Shown piece by piece: positions 1 to 8,923 of a stretch of DNA of 64,000 bases. Origin of the DNA: Chitinophagaceae bacterium (GTDB lineage: Bacteria; Bacteroidota; Bacteroidia; Chitinophagales; Chitinophagaceae); NCBI GenBank assembly GCA_016720745.1, contig JADKKA010000022.1, forward strand, positions 248,001-312,000, read 5' to 3'. The translations under genes were made by a program, and so were the position numbers. Numbering within the stretch: the stretch's first letter is position 1; every line of letters starts with the position of its first letter. The notes beneath the pieces were generated by a model. That model saw only the letters and a list, made by a program, of their open reading frames with translations. It did no database searches and was not told the DNA's origin.

Positions 1-728
1 GCTGGCTGACAGCAACCGGGCATACGATTAGTGAGCCGGTTCCTTCCCTTTTTACATTCAATCTTACCGGAGGAATGACCGGCACAAAAGGTCATCCGCT
101 GACAGCATTAATGGGGGTGAGTATTGCCAATGCAAGAGTAAAAATAGCAGGCACAAAACTGGAAACAGAAGGACCATTGCTGATAACACATTGGGGGTTG
201 AGCGGACCAGCTGTTTTAAAACTCAGTGCATGGGCTGCCCGGGAACTGAAAGAGAAACAATATGTTTTTATTGCACAGGTCAGCTGGATCACCGGAATGA
301 CCGAGATCGAACTCCGGGAGGAATTTCAGCAGAACAGAATGATGCATGCGGCACAAAAAATAATGGGGCGGAATAGTTATGGACTGGCTACCCGCTTATG
401 GGAGTTTTTGGCCCTGCAATCAGGGGTAACCACTTCCATGCGCTGGGCTGATCTGCCTTCAGCCGTTCAGAATAAACTGATCCGAAACCTGCTTTTTTAT
501 GAGTGCCCGGTAAAAGGCAAAACCACATTCAAAGAAGAATTCGTAACAGCTGGCGGTATTCAGTTATCAGAAGTTGATCCACAGACCATGATGAGCAGAA
601 AGCTGCCCGGCTTATTCTTTGCAGGGGAAGTACTGGATGTAGATGGTGTTACCGGCGGGTTTAACTTTCAGCATGCCTGGACCAGCGGATGGATTGCTGC
701 GGATGCCATTGCTGCCATGAGCCGCTGA
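1..728 (+). CDS. BaiN/HI0933-family FAD-dependent oxidoreductase, 3' part
   Basis: The gene is cut by the left window edge; the reading frame is open from base 3 and no start is visible. The fragment begins with the family-typical stretch TGHTISEPVPSLFTF and ends with a C-terminal FAD-binding signature containing GLFFAGEVLDVDGVTGGFN, followed by a helix that closes the Rossmann fold. Members are flavoproteins of about 400 residues annotated as aminoacetone oxidase family, BaiN or HI0933-like. Their physiological substrates are mostly unknown. The visible 242 residues match the length expected for the C-terminal 60 percent. The stop abuts the convergent acyltransferase gene with no spacer. The family call is firm, the substrate is not known. 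Confidence 0.85.
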   Translation, partial: WLTATGHTISEPVPSLFTFNLTGGMTGTKGHPLTALMGVSIANARVKIAGTKLETEGPLLITHWGLSGPAVLKLSAWAARELKEKQYVFIAQVSWITGMTEIELREEFQQNRMMHAAQKIMGRNSYGLATRLWEFLALQSGVTTSMRWADLPSAVQNKLIRNLLFYECPVKGKTTFKEEFVTAGGIQLSEVDPQTMMSRKLPGLFFAGEVLDVDGVTGGFNFQHAWTSGWIAADAIAAMSR

Positions 729-1745
729 TCAGCTTCCTGTTTGCCGGTTGAGCATAACAAATGCACGGGCGGTGATTGGTGATATGATTAAAACTAATAA
801 GGCCCACCAACCAGCCCATACTCCAATTACAATAGTGAGCAGTATCAGGTAGAGCGGATACAGCAGCATCAGGATGGCTACCATCACTGAATCATAGTGA
901 TCAGTATCCTTTGTTTTTTTATTGACAAAACTCCGGACCGGCAAAAACAGCGGAGCATGAAGTAAAGTGCCAATACAAGCAGGTATAAACAGCAGCCATT
1001 TTTTCAGAAGAGAGAGAGGGAAGGCCAGTTTTTCCTGTTGTAATTTCAAATCATCTTTTGGAATTTCAAAAACCAGTTGCTGTAATTCTTTTTCCAGCAG
1101 GGTATTGAATGCTGCATGCCGTAACCCATCTGGCTGCTGCAGGTTGATATCTGTGCTGCGGATGATCTGGCCAAACTGCAGGAATATATTTTTACCGAAT
1201 TGACTGAATGAACTGAAGTTAATCCCCACTGGTATCACCTGCAAAGGAATTCCTTCTTCCCATGCCTTGATGGCAAGTCTTGCTGTTCCTTTTTTCAAAG
1301 GGCGCAGATGCCATTCATTGATGCATTTTCCTTCGCTGAAAATACAGATGATCGCATCATTGCGGAATAATGCGATACAATCATTAAATGTTTGATAGTT
1401 ACTGCTCAGGTTTTCTACCCCTTCACTGGTCCGGTACACCGGCATGATCTTCATGGCCCTCATTAATCTGCTGTACAATGGTTTTTTAAATGCATCACCG
1501 CGGGCCAGAGACCATACTGGTTTACTGAACAGGGTATCCAGTATCACGGAATCTAAAAATGAATTGGGGTGATTGGCGGCCAGTAATACCGGCCCGTTGA
1601 TGCGGAGGAGAGCCGGTTCATTCATGACCAGCTTCCGGCAATATATCCAAAAGGAAGCACGGGCTAATATTTTCAGGATGGGATAAAGCAAGGGCTTTTG
1701 GGTTCTACTTTTCCAGATCGGGCCAGGTATGCCAGAAAGGCCCAT
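729..1745 (-). CDS. PlsC-like 1-acylglycerol-phosphate acyltransferase, membrane protein
   Basis: Likely transfers an acyl chain to a lysophospholipid or glycerol phosphate at the inner membrane. An N-terminal acyltransferase domain carries NHPNSFLD, in which the catalytic His and Asp are five residues apart rather than the usual four, and FSEGKC, equivalent to the substrate-binding FPEGT block. The C-terminal third holds hydrophobic segments (around WLLFIPACIGTLLHAPLF and again near the end), so the protein is membrane anchored. I chose the ATG at 1745 (338 residues). A TTG at 1775 would add 10 residues but has no support. It is divergent from rpsA and converges on the flavoprotein gene. Substrate is inferred from family only. 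Confidence 0.8.
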   Translation of the reverse strand: MGLSGIPGPIWKSRTQKPLLYPILKILARASFWIYCRKLVMNEPALLRINGPVLLAANHPNSFLDSVILDTLFSKPVWSLARGDAFKKPLYSRLMRAMKIMPVYRTSEGVENLSSNYQTFNDCIALFRNDAIICIFSEGKCINEWHLRPLKKGTARLAIKAWEEGIPLQVIPVGINFSSFSQFGKNIFLQFGQIIRSTDINLQQPDGLRHAAFNTLLEKELQQLVFEIPKDDLKLQQEKLAFPLSLLKKWLLFIPACIGTLLHAPLFLPVRSFVNKKTKDTDHYDSVMVAILMLLYPLYLILLTIVIGVWAGWWALLVLIISPITARAFVMLNRQTGS

Positions 1746-1844
1746 TTCTGAGTGGGTTAAAAATATGAAAATCAAATCATTAGAAAAGACAATTCTGGAT
1801 AAAATTAACTGCCTTGTCCGTGCCGGAACCCCGAAACAAAGTTT

Positions 1845-1852
1845 TATCTTTG
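1845..1852 (+). promoter_or_regulatory. -7 box of the rpsA promoter
   Basis: TATCTTTG fits the Bacteroidota -7 consensus TAnnTTTG and lies 37 bases before the rpsA start codon. No clear TTTG -33 box is present at the usual 19-21 base spacing, so the call rests on the -7 box and position. Confidence 0.5.
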
Positions 1853-1889
1853 CAACCCCGAAAATAAAACCCTTCGGGACCTATTTATC

Positions 1890-3824
1890 ATGTTTGAACA
1901 TGTTTTTTCAAAACAATTAAACGCTGATGCACAGGAGTCTGCCGGTTCCGCTAACACGGAAGAGGCAACTACAGCGACAACAACTGCACCTGTAGCAGCG
2001 ACCGCAGAAGTGGTAGCGACTGCCCATGATGATTTTGACTGGAGTGTAGACAAACGCAATGTGATCTCTTACACAACTGAAGAAAGAGAGAAATACCACA
2101 ATGTGTACGACAACACTTTTGTTCAACTGAATGATGGAGAACTGATCAAAGGGCTCGTAGTTGGTTTAACCAAGACTGACGTAGTACTGAACATCGGTTT
2201 CAAAAGTGATGGATTGATTTCTCTGAATGAATTCCGTGATATCCCCGGTCTTTCTGTAGGAGATGAAGTGGAAGTAATGGTGGTTGAAAAAGAAGACAGG
2301 GAAGGACACCTGAACCTCAGCCGCAAGCAGGCCCGTATTACCCGTGCCTGGGAAAAAATTGTGGAAGTACATAAAACCGGTGAAGTTATTACCGGTACGG
2401 TTACCTCTAAGACGAAGGGCGGTTTGATCGTTGATGTATTTGGTATGGAAACCTTCCTGCCAGGTTCACAGATCGATGTAAAACCTGTAACCGATTACGA
2501 TCAGTTTGTAGGAAAAACAATGGAATTCAAAGTGGTGAAGATCAACGAAACCATCAAGAATGCCGTTGTATCTCACAAAGCACTGATCGAAAGCGATATC
2601 GAAGCACAGCGTGCCGAGATCATGAGCAAACTGGAAAAAGGCCAGGTGCTCGAGGGTACCGTGAAAAATATCACAGACTTTGGTGCGTTCATGGATCTGG
2701 GAGGACTGGATGGTCTGTTGTATATCACCGATATTTCATGGGGTCGTATTTCTCATCCTTCAGAAGTGCTGAAGCTTGATCAGAAGATCAATGTGGTGGT
2801 ACTTGATTTTGATGATGAGAAAAAGCGGATCAGCCTTGGTCTGAAGCAACTTACGCCTCATCCATGGGATGTACTGGCTGAAAGTATTGCTGAAGGCAAT
2901 GTAGTAAAAGGCCGTGTAGTGAATATTGAAGATTATGGCGCATTCCTGGAGATTCAGCCGGGTGTGGAAGGACTGGTACACGTATCAGAAATTACATGGG
3001 CAAACACGCCGATCAATGCCAAAGAATTCTTCAAACTGGGTGATGAGCATGAAGCGAAAGTGGTAACACTGGATAAGTCGAACCGCAAGATGAGTCTTTC
3101 TATTAAGCAATTGTCTCCTGATCCCTGGAGTGATATCGAATCAAAATTCGCGGAAGGCAGCAAGCATACCGGTCTGGTGAAGAATATCACCAACTATGGT
3201 GTGTTTGTAGAACTCGCTCCCGGTATTGGTGGTATGATTCATATCAGTGACCTGAGCTGGCTGAAGCGTTTCAATCATCCTGGTGAGTACACGAAAGTGG
3301 GTACCAACATTGATGTAATCATCCTGGGTATCGATAAGGATAACCGGAAATTACAGCTTGGACACAAACAACTGGAGGAAGATCCCTGGAATACGCTGCA
3401 GGATACTTTTGCCATCGGCACATTGCACGAAGGTGTGGTAACCCGCAGAGATGATAAAGGCGCTACTGTTCAGCTTCCTTACGGACTGGAAGGATTTGCC
3501 CCTAACCGTCATCTGTCAAAAGAAGATGGAAAGAGTATTGGTGCGGATGAAACAGCCCAGTTCATGGTGATCGAATTTGATCGCAATGAAAAGAGGATTG
3601 TTGTTTCTCACACCCGTATCTGGGAACAAGGCCAGGTAGAAGCTGCTGAGGCGGTTAAGAAAGAAGCAAGGACTGAGGCAGAACAAACCCGTAAAGCTGT
3701 AAAGACTGTTCAGAGTAAGGTGGAAAAAGCTACCCTGGGTGACCTGGGTGTGCTGGCTGACCTGAAAAAGAAACTCGACAGCAGTGCGAAGGATGATGCC
3801 GCTACTGAGCCAAAAGCTGAATAA
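1890..3824 (+). CDS. rpsA: 30S ribosomal protein S1
   Basis: Binds mRNA on the small ribosomal subunit and helps start translation of mRNAs with weak Shine-Dalgarno sites, which are the rule in this phylum. The 644-residue protein has six S1 (OB-fold) domains at about residues 80-147, 160-233, 250-322, 335-408, 420-494 and 508-580. Repeats 3-5 carry the typical GxVxNIxDFGAFxxL core. The first 70 residues are rich in Ala, Thr and Glu and are probably disordered, as is the charged, Lys/Glu/Ala-rich tail after residue 585. The start ATG at 1890 follows a TAnnTTTG box, and a strong terminator follows at 3842, so it looks monocistronic. Confidence 0.97.
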   Translation: MFEHVFSKQLNADAQESAGSANTEEATTATTTAPVAATAEVVATAHDDFDWSVDKRNVISYTTEEREKYHNVYDNTFVQLNDGELIKGLVVGLTKTDVVLNIGFKSDGLISLNEFRDIPGLSVGDEVEVMVVEKEDREGHLNLSRKQARITRAWEKIVEVHKTGEVITGTVTSKTKGGLIVDVFGMETFLPGSQIDVKPVTDYDQFVGKTMEFKVVKINETIKNAVVSHKALIESDIEAQRAEIMSKLEKGQVLEGTVKNITDFGAFMDLGGLDGLLYITDISWGRISHPSEVLKLDQKINVVVLDFDDEKKRISLGLKQLTPHPWDVLAESIAEGNVVKGRVVNIEDYGAFLEIQPGVEGLVHVSEITWANTPINAKEFFKLGDEHEAKVVTLDKSNRKMSLSIKQLSPDPWSDIESKFAEGSKHTGLVKNITNYGVFVELAPGIGGMIHISDLSWLKRFNHPGEYTKVGTNIDVIILGIDKDNRKLQLGHKQLEEDPWNTLQDTFAIGTLHEGVVTRRDDKGATVQLPYGLEGFAPNRHLSKEDGKSIGADETAQFMVIEFDRNEKRIVVSHTRIWEQGQVEAAEAVKKEARTEAEQTRKAVKTVQSKVEKATLGDLGVLADLKKKLDSSAKDDAATEPKAE

Positions 3825-3841
3825 AGCACATAAAATCAATC

Positions 3842-3872
3842 AAAAAAGCCGCAATTTGCGGCTTTTTTTTTG
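3842..3872 (+). terminator. Rho-independent terminator of rpsA
   Basis: A hairpin with stem AAAGCCGCAA/TTGCGGCTTT and a one-to-three base loop runs straight into a T tract of eight or more. It lies 17 bases after the rpsA stop codon. Confidence 0.9.
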
Positions 3873-4233
3873 CGTCAGTTTTAATGCCATAGGGATTTTA
3901 CGATAAATGACTTTTGCCTAAGTGTCAGGTTATGAAAATCTTAGGATAAAAAAATTAAAAAAAAATTCTTGGGAAAACATTGCAAATGTTAAATGTGAAA
4001 TATACATTTGTCCTCCTAAGAAGAAACACTTAGCTCTCCCAACATCCTACCGGACAATCCACTCCAATTTAACCTCGAAGACCGAAACCTTCCATCCTTT
4101 GCATCAATTCGTTGATAGCTGACCCCCTATAAGGTCAATATAAATCTGTATCCCTATTCCTGCGAAAGATCGCTTATTACCTGTATCCCCTGAAGCCAAT
4201 TAACCTTTTTTCTTTTAAAGAAAATAATTGAGC
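3873..4233 (+). other. Gene-free region: promoter and long leader of the adhesin gene
   Basis: No convincing gene lies here. A 66-codon frame at 3922 has no homology signal and overlaps the putative promoter. After the promoter box ending at 4010, about 220 bases of C-rich, G-poor sequence precede the adhesin start. The only clear fold is a short hairpin, TGACC at 4120-4124 pairing with GGTCA at 4133-4137. Confidence 0.5.
3980..4010 (+). promoter_or_regulatory. Promoter of the adhesin/T9SS unit
   Basis: TTG at 3980-3982 is followed after 20 bases by TACATTTG at 4003-4010, a good match to the Bacteroidota -33/-7 promoter. It would give a leader of about 215 bases before the ATG at 4234. Confidence 0.5.
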
Positions 4234-7200
4234 ATGACACCAAGCGTATCCGCCCGGAGAAACGGTACATTTTCTGTATCAACTTCTTTCCAGAAAACAA
4301 TTTTCACGGTACTGGCCGTTTTATTTTCAGTATCCGTATTCGCACATGATGTAACCGGTTATACCGCCAGTTGTACAACGGGTCCGGTTTACAGTATTGA
4401 TGCAACAGTAATTAATGTCAATTCTGCTTCCAATTATGCCTGGCAGTACAAGAATGCTTCCGGAGCCTGGGTATGTATTGTAAATGGAAATAACACGATC
4501 AACGGAAACACCTATTCCGTTAGCGGGGCAACTTCTACTGCCACAACAAATCCCGCACCGATCGTTTTTAATAACCCCAACAGCGCCCTGCATGGATTAG
4601 TGATCCGTTGTGTGATTTCTGATGGTGCGGGTGTGAATCCCTGTAATATGCCTGCGGGTAATACCTGGAACTCAGGTAACCCCAGTGTCAATCATACCAT
4701 CGCTGTAACCAATACGCCCTGTGCCACTACAACCTGTACGGCGCAGTTTTCCAGTTTGTACTTCAATAAACTGGATGGTGGAACAGATCTGCCGATTACA
4801 AATGGTGCCACATTTACTATTGCTCAGTTAGCATCATTATATAATCTGGAGACAGCAACTACCGGAACAGTAGGCAGTGTAGCATATACTATTACCGGGC
4901 CAACTCCGAGCTCAAATATTGAAAATACAGCTCCCTATAATTCACCCGCCACTGGTGGAGGTGCGTGGACAGGTACAGCTGGTACTTATGCTGTGAATGT
5001 TAAGATTTACAGTGGTGCCAATGCTACCGGTACAATTTGTGATGAAGAAACCATCACTTTTATATTAAATGATGGTTGTTCCTGCCCTGGTAATGTTGTG
5101 CTGAACCCCAGCTTTGAAAGCGGAACCACCAGCTGGAGCTGGTCAGGTGGTAATTTTTCTGCTGGTGGAGGTGCCATTGCCTGTGGTGTAAAATCAGGTG
5201 ATTTTGAAATCACCAATGCTGCGAGTAACTGGGTTTCTCAGACCATCGGTACCAATCTGGCACCAGGTACAGAGATCAATGTAAGTGTATATGCAGGAAC
5301 ACATGATAACTCATTCTATCATCAGGTAGCCGTTCAGTTCTTTGATGCGAACTGGAACTATATGTCACAGGCCGCTGTTGAAGTTAACAAAGTACTGGGT
5401 GCTGCCCCTGTTGGTCCTCAGCAGTATCAATGGACCGCTGTAGTGCCTCAGGGTGCTAAGTATACCAATGTCGCTTTTAACGGAACAGGCAGCTGGATCA
5501 AAACGGATCTCTGGTGTGTAACATTTTCCGCTCCGGGTTCTATTGCTGATCGTGTGTGGAATGATACAGACAGAGATGGTATTCAGGATGCCAGTGAATT
5601 AGGATTGGCTGGTGTTACTGTATCTCTTTATAACAATGCCGGCAGCCTGATTGCTTCTACAGTAACAGATGCTTATGGCTTATATAAGTTTTCCAATCTT
5701 CCGGTAAGTGCAGCTGGTGTAAACTATCAGGTTCGTTTCAGCCAGGCTCCGGGTTATGTATATTCTCCCCAGAATGCGGATGCAGCTGGTGTAGCTGGCG
5801 CTGCAAACAGTGATGCGAATGTTACTACTGGCAGAACCGGTAATATCACCCTGACCACGGCCGTACCTAATGTTACTTATGTGGATGCAGGCTTATATCT
5901 TACACAACCTAACAGAATCGGTGATTTTATATGGAATGACCTGAATAAGGACGGCGACCAGGATCCGGGCGAGCCGGGTATCGCTGGTGTTGTTGTTACC
6001 TTATATGATAATAGTGGTGTAGCGGTAAGAACCACCATCACTGATAACAATGGACATTACGAATTCAATGACGTGCCTGCTGGTACTTATACCCTGGGTG
6101 TAACGCCTCCGGCCGGATACCAGTTCTCTGCTCAGGATGCCGCTGCTGATAATCTTGATAGCGATTTTATTCCTGCTACCGGCAGAACAGCTCCATTTGC
6201 TGTAACAACCGGCGTGAATCTGACACTGGACGGCGGTTTGAATGTTACGGATGTTACAAAAGCCGCTGTTGGCGATTATGTCTGGATAGATCTTGATAAC
6301 GATAATGTTCAGGATGCCAACGAACCCGGTGTTCCGGGTGTAACTGTTCAGTTGTACACCAGTGCCAATGTGCTGACAGCTACAACTACTACTAATGCAC
6401 TGGGATATTATGTATTCAATAATGTTCTTCCAGGTACTTATTATGTGAAATTTTCAGGAACGCCGGCCGGTTACAATGTAGTAACAGCTGATGCCGGTGC
6501 AGATGACACAAAGGATAGTGATGTTACCGGTGCAAACGGAGCAGGTACTACTGCCAGCTTTACGCTGATTGCAGATGCCGTGAATATGACCATCGATGCC
6601 GGTTTAAGAGCCACTACTGCTCTGAATAGTATTGGAGATTTTGTATGGTACGACCTTAATAAGAATGGTATTCAGGATCCGGGTGAAGCCGGTGTTCCTG
6701 GAATTACTGTTACACTGTATAATGCCACCACAGGCGCGGTAGTAAAAACAACCACTACTAATGCGCAGGGACTGTATATGTTCACGGATGTGGCTGCTGG
6801 CAGTTATACCATTGGTTTCAGTAACCTGCCTGCCGGTTATGCTTTCAGTCCGGCTGATGCAGGTGCCGATGGCGTTGACAGTGATGTGAACCCTGCTACC
6901 GGACGTACTGCAACGATTACTGTTGCCGGTTCCGGGAATGTGATTACTACCTGGGATGCAGGTATTGTTTCCAATCCAAATGTGTTTGATTCAAAAGCCA
7001 GTATTGGAGATTTCGTCTGGAATGATTTGAATAATAATGGTATTCAGGATGCAGGTGAGCCCGGTGTCGCCGGTGTTACCGTTACCCTGTATGCTGCAGA
7101 TGGTACAACAGTAGTTGCTACAACCACAACAGATGCCCTGGGTAATTACCAGTTCAGTAACCTGAATGCCGGTACTTATGTAGTTGGTTTCAGTGGTCTG

Positions 7201-8880
7201 CCTTCGGGATATGTAATCGGAACCAAAGATGCGGGAAGTAATGATGCGAAAGACAGTGATGCAGATGCTGGTACAGGCAAAACCGGGCCGGTGACCCTGT
7301 TACCCGGACAGATTAATACTACTGTTGATGCAGCGGTTAGAAATACCAATACTACTTTGGGCCGTATCGGTAATTATGTTTGGATTGATAGCGATGCCAA
7401 CGGTTTCCAGGGTACAACAGAACCTGGTGTGCCTGGTGTGAGTGTATTCCTGATTGATAATGCCGGTAACGTGATTAAGAATACGGTTACAGATGCAAAT
7501 GGTTTTTATCTGTTCACTGATCTGGCTGCCGGTAACTACCGCATTAGCTTTGGCAACCTGCCTGCAGGATTTGTGGCTACCACAAAAGATGCTGCACCTG
7601 TGAATGATGCAACTGACAGTGACGCGGATGGCGGAACATTGACGACCGATGTATTTGCCCTTGCTGCCGGCGGTATTGACCTGAGCAGGGACCTGGGTAT
7701 CAAAAGCACAACGACAGCTGCAGTAGGTGATTATGTATGGAGTGATGTGGATGGTAACGGTCAGCAGGGTACTAATGAGCCAGGAATCCCCGGTGTGCTG
7801 GTTACTTTGTACAACAGTGCCGGTACAGCAGTTGCTACTACCGTAACAGATGCCAATGGTAAATACCTGTTTGTAAATGTTACACCAGGTTCATATACTA
7901 TGGGCTTCGGCGGACTTCCGATCGGATCATCTTTTACAACCAAAGACAATGGTGCTGATGCATCAGACAACGATGTGAATCCAGCCACTGGTAAAACAGA
8001 TGCATTTACGCTGGTTGCCGGTCAAACCAATACAACGATTGATGCAGGTCTGGTAACCAAATTTGCCGCAGTGGGTGATTTTGTATGGAACGACCTGAAT
8101 GCAAATGGTATCCAGGATGCAGGTGAGCCAGGCGTTGCCGGCGTAACCGTTACGCTTTATAACAGTTCCAATGTGGCTGTTGCTTCAGCGGTAACTGACG
8201 GAAACGGATACTATTTTATCAATAATATCCCTGTGCCGGCTGCTGGCGCTAACTATACTATTGGTTTTACAGACAAACCAACCGGTTCTGTATTTACAAC
8301 TAAGAATGCTGCAGGAAGTACTACTGCCAATGACAGTAATGCTGATGTTACTACCGGACTGACTGATGCCTTTACACTGGTGCCCGGACAGATCAGGCAG
8401 GACATTGATGCGGGTCTGACCTTCTTCGTTACCCTGAGTGGTAATGTATGGCATGATGTAAATGCGATGAATGATAACCTGGTTAATAATAGTGGTGCTG
8501 CACAGGCGCCTCCGGCTGCCGGAATTCCTGTTGGTCTGCGTGCTTACCTGGTAAATACCACCACCGGACTGATTGAAAAAGTAACCCTCGTTTCAAGTGC
8601 AACTGGTACATACAATTTCAACAATGTAACACCGAATAAAACCTATCGTGTTTACCTCACCAGTCTGGTACTTCCATTAGGTACTGCTGAAGCTTCTATT
8701 CCCAATATCCTGCCTTCAGGATGGGAGCATACCGGTCAGAAAAATGCCAACCCGCCAAACTTACCAACCGGCAGCGATGGAATTAACGACGGTAGAATCA
8801 CCGTTCCTGTAGGTGGTACCAGTGTGATCAATATCAATTTTGGTATTAAAATCAGCGGTGGTGATACTGTAATCGGATAA
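4234..8880 (+). CDS. Secreted SdrD-B-repeat adhesin-like protein
   Basis: A 1548-residue exported protein, probably a surface or matrix stalk. A signal peptide (hydrophobic stretch ending VSVFA) precedes about 270 residues with Cys-containing Ig-like sequence, then a jelly-roll-like domain starting CPGNVVLNPSFESG (about residues 287-430). From about residue 435 come eight SdrD B-type (Cna-B-like) modules of roughly 117 residues, each opening with a variant of IGDFVWNDLNKNGIQD, whose DxNxxG loop is a calcium-site motif, and a ninth divergent module. I see no type A or type B T9SS sorting domain at the C-terminus. The start is ATG 4234; a TTG at 4228 is a less likely alternative. It is followed after 43 bases by a T9SS-sorted protein, probably co-transcribed. 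Confidence 0.85.
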   Translation: MTPSVSARRNGTFSVSTSFQKTIFTVLAVLFSVSVFAHDVTGYTASCTTGPVYSIDATVINVNSASNYAWQYKNASGAWVCIVNGNNTINGNTYSVSGATSTATTNPAPIVFNNPNSALHGLVIRCVISDGAGVNPCNMPAGNTWNSGNPSVNHTIAVTNTPCATTTCTAQFSSLYFNKLDGGTDLPITNGATFTIAQLASLYNLETATTGTVGSVAYTITGPTPSSNIENTAPYNSPATGGGAWTGTAGTYAVNVKIYSGANATGTICDEETITFILNDGCSCPGNVVLNPSFESGTTSWSWSGGNFSAGGGAIACGVKSGDFEITNAASNWVSQTIGTNLAPGTEINVSVYAGTHDNSFYHQVAVQFFDANWNYMSQAAVEVNKVLGAAPVGPQQYQWTAVVPQGAKYTNVAFNGTGSWIKTDLWCVTFSAPGSIADRVWNDTDRDGIQDASELGLAGVTVSLYNNAGSLIASTVTDAYGLYKFSNLPVSAAGVNYQVRFSQAPGYVYSPQNADAAGVAGAANSDANVTTGRTGNITLTTAVPNVTYVDAGLYLTQPNRIGDFIWNDLNKDGDQDPGEPGIAGVVVTLYDNSGVAVRTTITDNNGHYEFNDVPAGTYTLGVTPPAGYQFSAQDAAADNLDSDFIPATGRTAPFAVTTGVNLTLDGGLNVTDVTKAAVGDYVWIDLDNDNVQDANEPGVPGVTVQLYTSANVLTATTTTNALGYYVFNNVLPGTYYVKFSGTPAGYNVVTADAGADDTKDSDVTGANGAGTTASFTLIADAVNMTIDAGLRATTALNSIGDFVWYDLNKNGIQDPGEAGVPGITVTLYNATTGAVVKTTTTNAQGLYMFTDVAAGSYTIGFSNLPAGYAFSPADAGADGVDSDVNPATGRTATITVAGSGNVITTWDAGIVSNPNVFDSKASIGDFVWNDLNNNGIQDAGEPGVAGVTVTLYAADGTTVVATTTTDALGNYQFSNLNAGTYVVGFSGLPSGYVIGTKDAGSNDAKDSDADAGTGKTGPVTLLPGQINTTVDAAVRNTNTTLGRIGNYVWIDSDANGFQGTTEPGVPGVSVFLIDNAGNVIKNTVTDANGFYLFTDLAAGNYRISFGNLPAGFVATTKDAAPVNDATDSDADGGTLTTDVFALAAGGIDLSRDLGIKSTTTAAVGDYVWSDVDGNGQQGTNEPGIPGVLVTLYNSAGTAVATTVTDANGKYLFVNVTPGSYTMGFGGLPIGSSFTTKDNGADASDNDVNPATGKTDAFTLVAGQTNTTIDAGLVTKFAAVGDFVWNDLNANGIQDAGEPGVAGVTVTLYNSSNVAVASAVTDGNGYYFINNIPVPAAGANYTIGFTDKPTGSVFTTKNAAGSTTANDSNADVTTGLTDAFTLVPGQIRQDIDAGLTFFVTLSGNVWHDVNAMNDNLVNNSGAAQAPPAAGIPVGLRAYLVNTTTGLIEKVTLVSSATGTYNFNNVTPNKTYRVYLTSLVLPLGTAEASIPNILPSGWEHTGQKNANPPNLPTGSDGINDGRITVPVGGTSVININFGIKISGGDTVIG
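5537..8440 (+). repeat. Eight tandem SdrD B-type modules in the adhesin gene
   Basis: Module starts fall near 5537, 5914, 6263, 6629, 7002, 7360, 7720 and 8068, a period of about 350-375 bases. A ninth, diverged module opening LSGNVWHDV starts near 8431. The protein repeats are well conserved at their start (GDxVWxDLNxNGxQD and EPGVxGVTVTLY), while the DNA has diverged at synonymous sites. Confidence 0.85.
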
Positions 8881-8923
8881 TTAATAAAATATTCAACTCT
8901 TTCTAATAATTAAAAAACCTGTT

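Noticed and set aside
3922..4122. 66-codon frame in the adhesin leader
   Set aside because: It has no signal peptide or family motif, overlaps the promoter candidate and has low-complexity Lys/Asn/Thr composition.
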